Positions 41,322 to 42,416 of a DNA stretch of 42,416 nt are shown in pieces (the first letter of the stretch is position 1; each line of letters opens with the position of its first letter). The DNA comes from Thiodiazotropha sp037382205 (GTDB lineage Bacteria; Pseudomonadota; Gammaproteobacteria; Chromatiales; Chromatiaceae), in contig JARRQD010000004.1 in the NCBI GenBank assembly GCA_037382205.1, positions 1-42,416 of the forward strand, read 5' to 3'. The notes under the pieces were generated by a model that was not told the origin of the DNA, searched no databases, and was given only the letters and a program-made list of their open reading frames with translations. Made by a program: the position numbers and the translations under genes.

Positions 41322-41968
41322 CCTTTATTCTTCATCTTCACAGCAGGCGTGACGATCACGTCTCCACCTCTGGAACCAGGCACTGAACCCTTCACCAGGA
41401 TCAGGTTGCGCTCTGCATCGACACGCACAACCTCAAGATTCTGCTGGCAGCGTTGCGCGGCACCCATGTGGCCGGCCATCTTTTTACCTTTGAACACGCG
41501 ACCTGGTGTCTGACACTGTCCGATCGATCCCGGGGCACGATGAGACAGGGAGTTACCATGTGTCGCGTCCTGGGTGCGAAAGTTGTGACGCTTTACGCCA
41601 CCCTGAAAGCCCTTACCCTGTGACTGACCGCGGACGTCCACGATCTGACCGGCTTCGAACAGGTCTGCCTTGATCTCGCTACCGACTTCTATGCCTTCAA
41701 CATCAGCAGGCTCAGCGCGAAACTCAACCATCTTGCGACCCGCCTCGACACCCGCTTTCGCGTAGTGTCCGGCAGCCGGTTTGCTGACCCGTGACGCCTT
41801 GCGAGCACCGGTAGTAACCTGAATCGCCAAATACCCATCGGTATCGTCACTCTTCAGCTGAGTCACACGGTTGGGTTCAACCTCAATCACCGTTACAGGT
41901 ACGGAGTCACCCTGTTCGGTAAATACTCGGGTCATTCCTGCCTTGCGGCCGACTACTCCAATCGTCAT
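41318..41968 (-). CDS. rplC: 50S ribosomal protein uL3
   Basis: 216 residues (209 in E. coli), near the peptidyl-transferase centre. Motifs are VGRKAGMTRVFTEQGDSVPV, GKGFQGGVKRHNF and SHRAPGSIGQCQTPGRVFKG, which includes the Gln methylated by PrmB in E. coli, then KKMAGHMG. It lies 11 bases after rpsJ and overlaps rplD by 4. Confidence 0.98.
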   Translation of the reverse strand: MTIGVVGRKAGMTRVFTEQGDSVPVTVIEVEPNRVTQLKSDDTDGYLAIQVTTGARKASRVSKPAAGHYAKAGVEAGRKMVEFRAEPADVEGIEVGSEIKADLFEAGQIVDVRGQSQGKGFQGGVKRHNFRTQDATHGNSLSHRAPGSIGQCQTPGRVFKGKKMAGHMGAAQRCQQNLEVVRVDAERNLILVKGSVPGSRGGDVIVTPAVKMKNKG

Positions 41969-41979
41969 CGTTCTTAACC

Positions 41980-42291
41980 TCAGTTCAGTTTGATCTGCAC
42001 GTCTACGCCGGCAGCCAAATCGAGCTTCATCAACGCATCCACAGTTTTGTCGGTCGGCTCGACGATATCGAGCAGACGCTTGTGGGTGCGGATTTCATAC
42101 TGATCACGCGCGTCTTTGTTGACGTGGGGTGAAATCAGAATGGTGTAGCGCTCATTTTTAGTCGGCAGTGGAATCGGGCCACGGATGTGTGCGCCGGTCC
42201 GCTTAGCGGTTTCCACAATCTCACGGGCAGATTGATCAATCAGTCGATGATCAAATGCTTTGAGACGAATTCGTATTCTCTGGTTTGCCAT
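41980..42291 (-). CDS. rpsJ: 30S ribosomal protein uS10 (NusE)
   Basis: 103 residues, as in E. coli. It assembles in the small-subunit head and, as NusE, links transcription and translation through NusB/NusG. Motifs are IRIRLKAFDHRLIDQSAREI, GPIPLPTKNERYTILISPHV and THKRLLDIVEPTDKTVDALM. Only 6 bases separate it from the tuf stop codon, so the long S10 leader that mediates L4 control in E. coli is absent at this point. Confidence 0.98.
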   Translation of the reverse strand: MANQRIRIRLKAFDHRLIDQSAREIVETAKRTGAHIRGPIPLPTKNERYTILISPHVNKDARDQYEIRTHKRLLDIVEPTDKTVDALMKLDLAAGVDVQIKLN

Positions 42292-42297
42292 TATCTC

Positions 42298-42416
42298 TTA
42301 CTCGATAATCTTAGATACCACGCCGGCACCCACGGTCCGACCGCCTTCACGGATCGCAAAACGCAGACCCTCTTCCATCGCGATCGGCGCAATCAACTTC
42401 ACAGTCATCTTCACGT
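42298..42416 (-). CDS. tuf: Elongation factor Tu, C-terminal fragment (runs off window)
   Basis: The last 39 codons of EF-Tu: VKMTVKLIAPIAMEEGLRF then AIREGGRTVGAGVVSKIIE. This is the end of the third beta-barrel domain of the GTPase that brings aminoacyl-tRNA to the ribosome. The TAA stop is at 42298-42300. It is placed at the head of the S10 genes, as in the str-S10 arrangement. Confidence 0.97.
   Translation of the reverse strand, partial: VKMTVKLIAPIAMEEGLRFAIREGGRTVGAGVVSKIIE

Overview
The window is bacterial chromosome from a gammaproteobacterium with moderate GC. The evidence is the gene order of the tuf/S10/spc/alpha ribosomal superoperon, a zinc-free S14 of the 101-residue class, an E. 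coli-like IlvD, ampDE, purEK, and MscS. A TusE/DsrC-family sulfur-relay protein and a Dnr-like Crp/Fnr regulator fit a sulfur- and nitrogen-oxide-using lineage, such as relatives of Sedimenticola, Thiodiazotropha or Chromatiales. That placement is inference only. No rRNA, tRNA or CRISPR array was seen. One run of 113 N (28105-28217) marks an assembly gap.

Layout. 1-2042 is a partial clpB (minus) with a recognisable sigma32-type promoter, followed by a decayed DUF1186 gene. 2680-4334 is purEK. 4634-5341 is a Dnr-like regulator with four GTATTACA repeats just upstream. 5526-5990 is a small lipoprotein. 6008-7855 is ilvD, complete except for one in-frame TAA. 7946-12800 is a three-gene signalling operon: OmpR-type regulator, LysM/FecR periplasmic protein, CHASE2 histidine kinase. 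13116-13437 is an OmpA-family pseudogene. 13481-14299 is an MscS channel. 14922-17161 (plus) holds a thiamine-binding-type protein, a HugZ-like flavin/heme protein, a single-cysteine TusE/DsrC protein and a tiny flagellar-rod-like protein. 17168-20870 (minus) holds nadC, an FKBP and a DUF1631 protein. 21369-25915 (plus) is a tight cluster of two DUF1538 membrane proteins, a P-II-like protein, a CBS protein and ampD, then ampE and a histidine phosphatase. 26169-28104 holds a small membrane peptide behind a CRP-like site, a SpoU methyltransferase (minus), a cytochrome b561 and a truncated NUDIX gene. 28679-42416 (minus) is the ribosomal superoperon from rplQ back to the 3' end of tuf.

The most unusual structure is a family of miniature transposable elements, with four complete copies and one fragment. 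They share terminal inverted repeats close to ACCTAAAAA-RATCAGTTG and 3-bp TNA target duplications. Two copies are about 120 bp and two are 247-280 bp. The long forms carry an inner block that has its own 22-bp inverted ends and is flanked by a 7-bp direct repeat, so it looks like one element nested in another. One copy supplies the last codons of the HugZ-like gene.

The best candidate for an undescribed functional system is the DUF1538 pair with its P-II-like and CBS partners. The sequence suggests a heteromeric membrane transporter with two cytoplasmic sensor subunits. The CHASE2/FecR/response-regulator operon is a second candidate signalling module. Three broken genes (ilvD, an OmpA-family gene, a DUF1186 gene) and the repeat family suggest some ongoing genome erosion, or in the case of ilvD possibly a sequence error.
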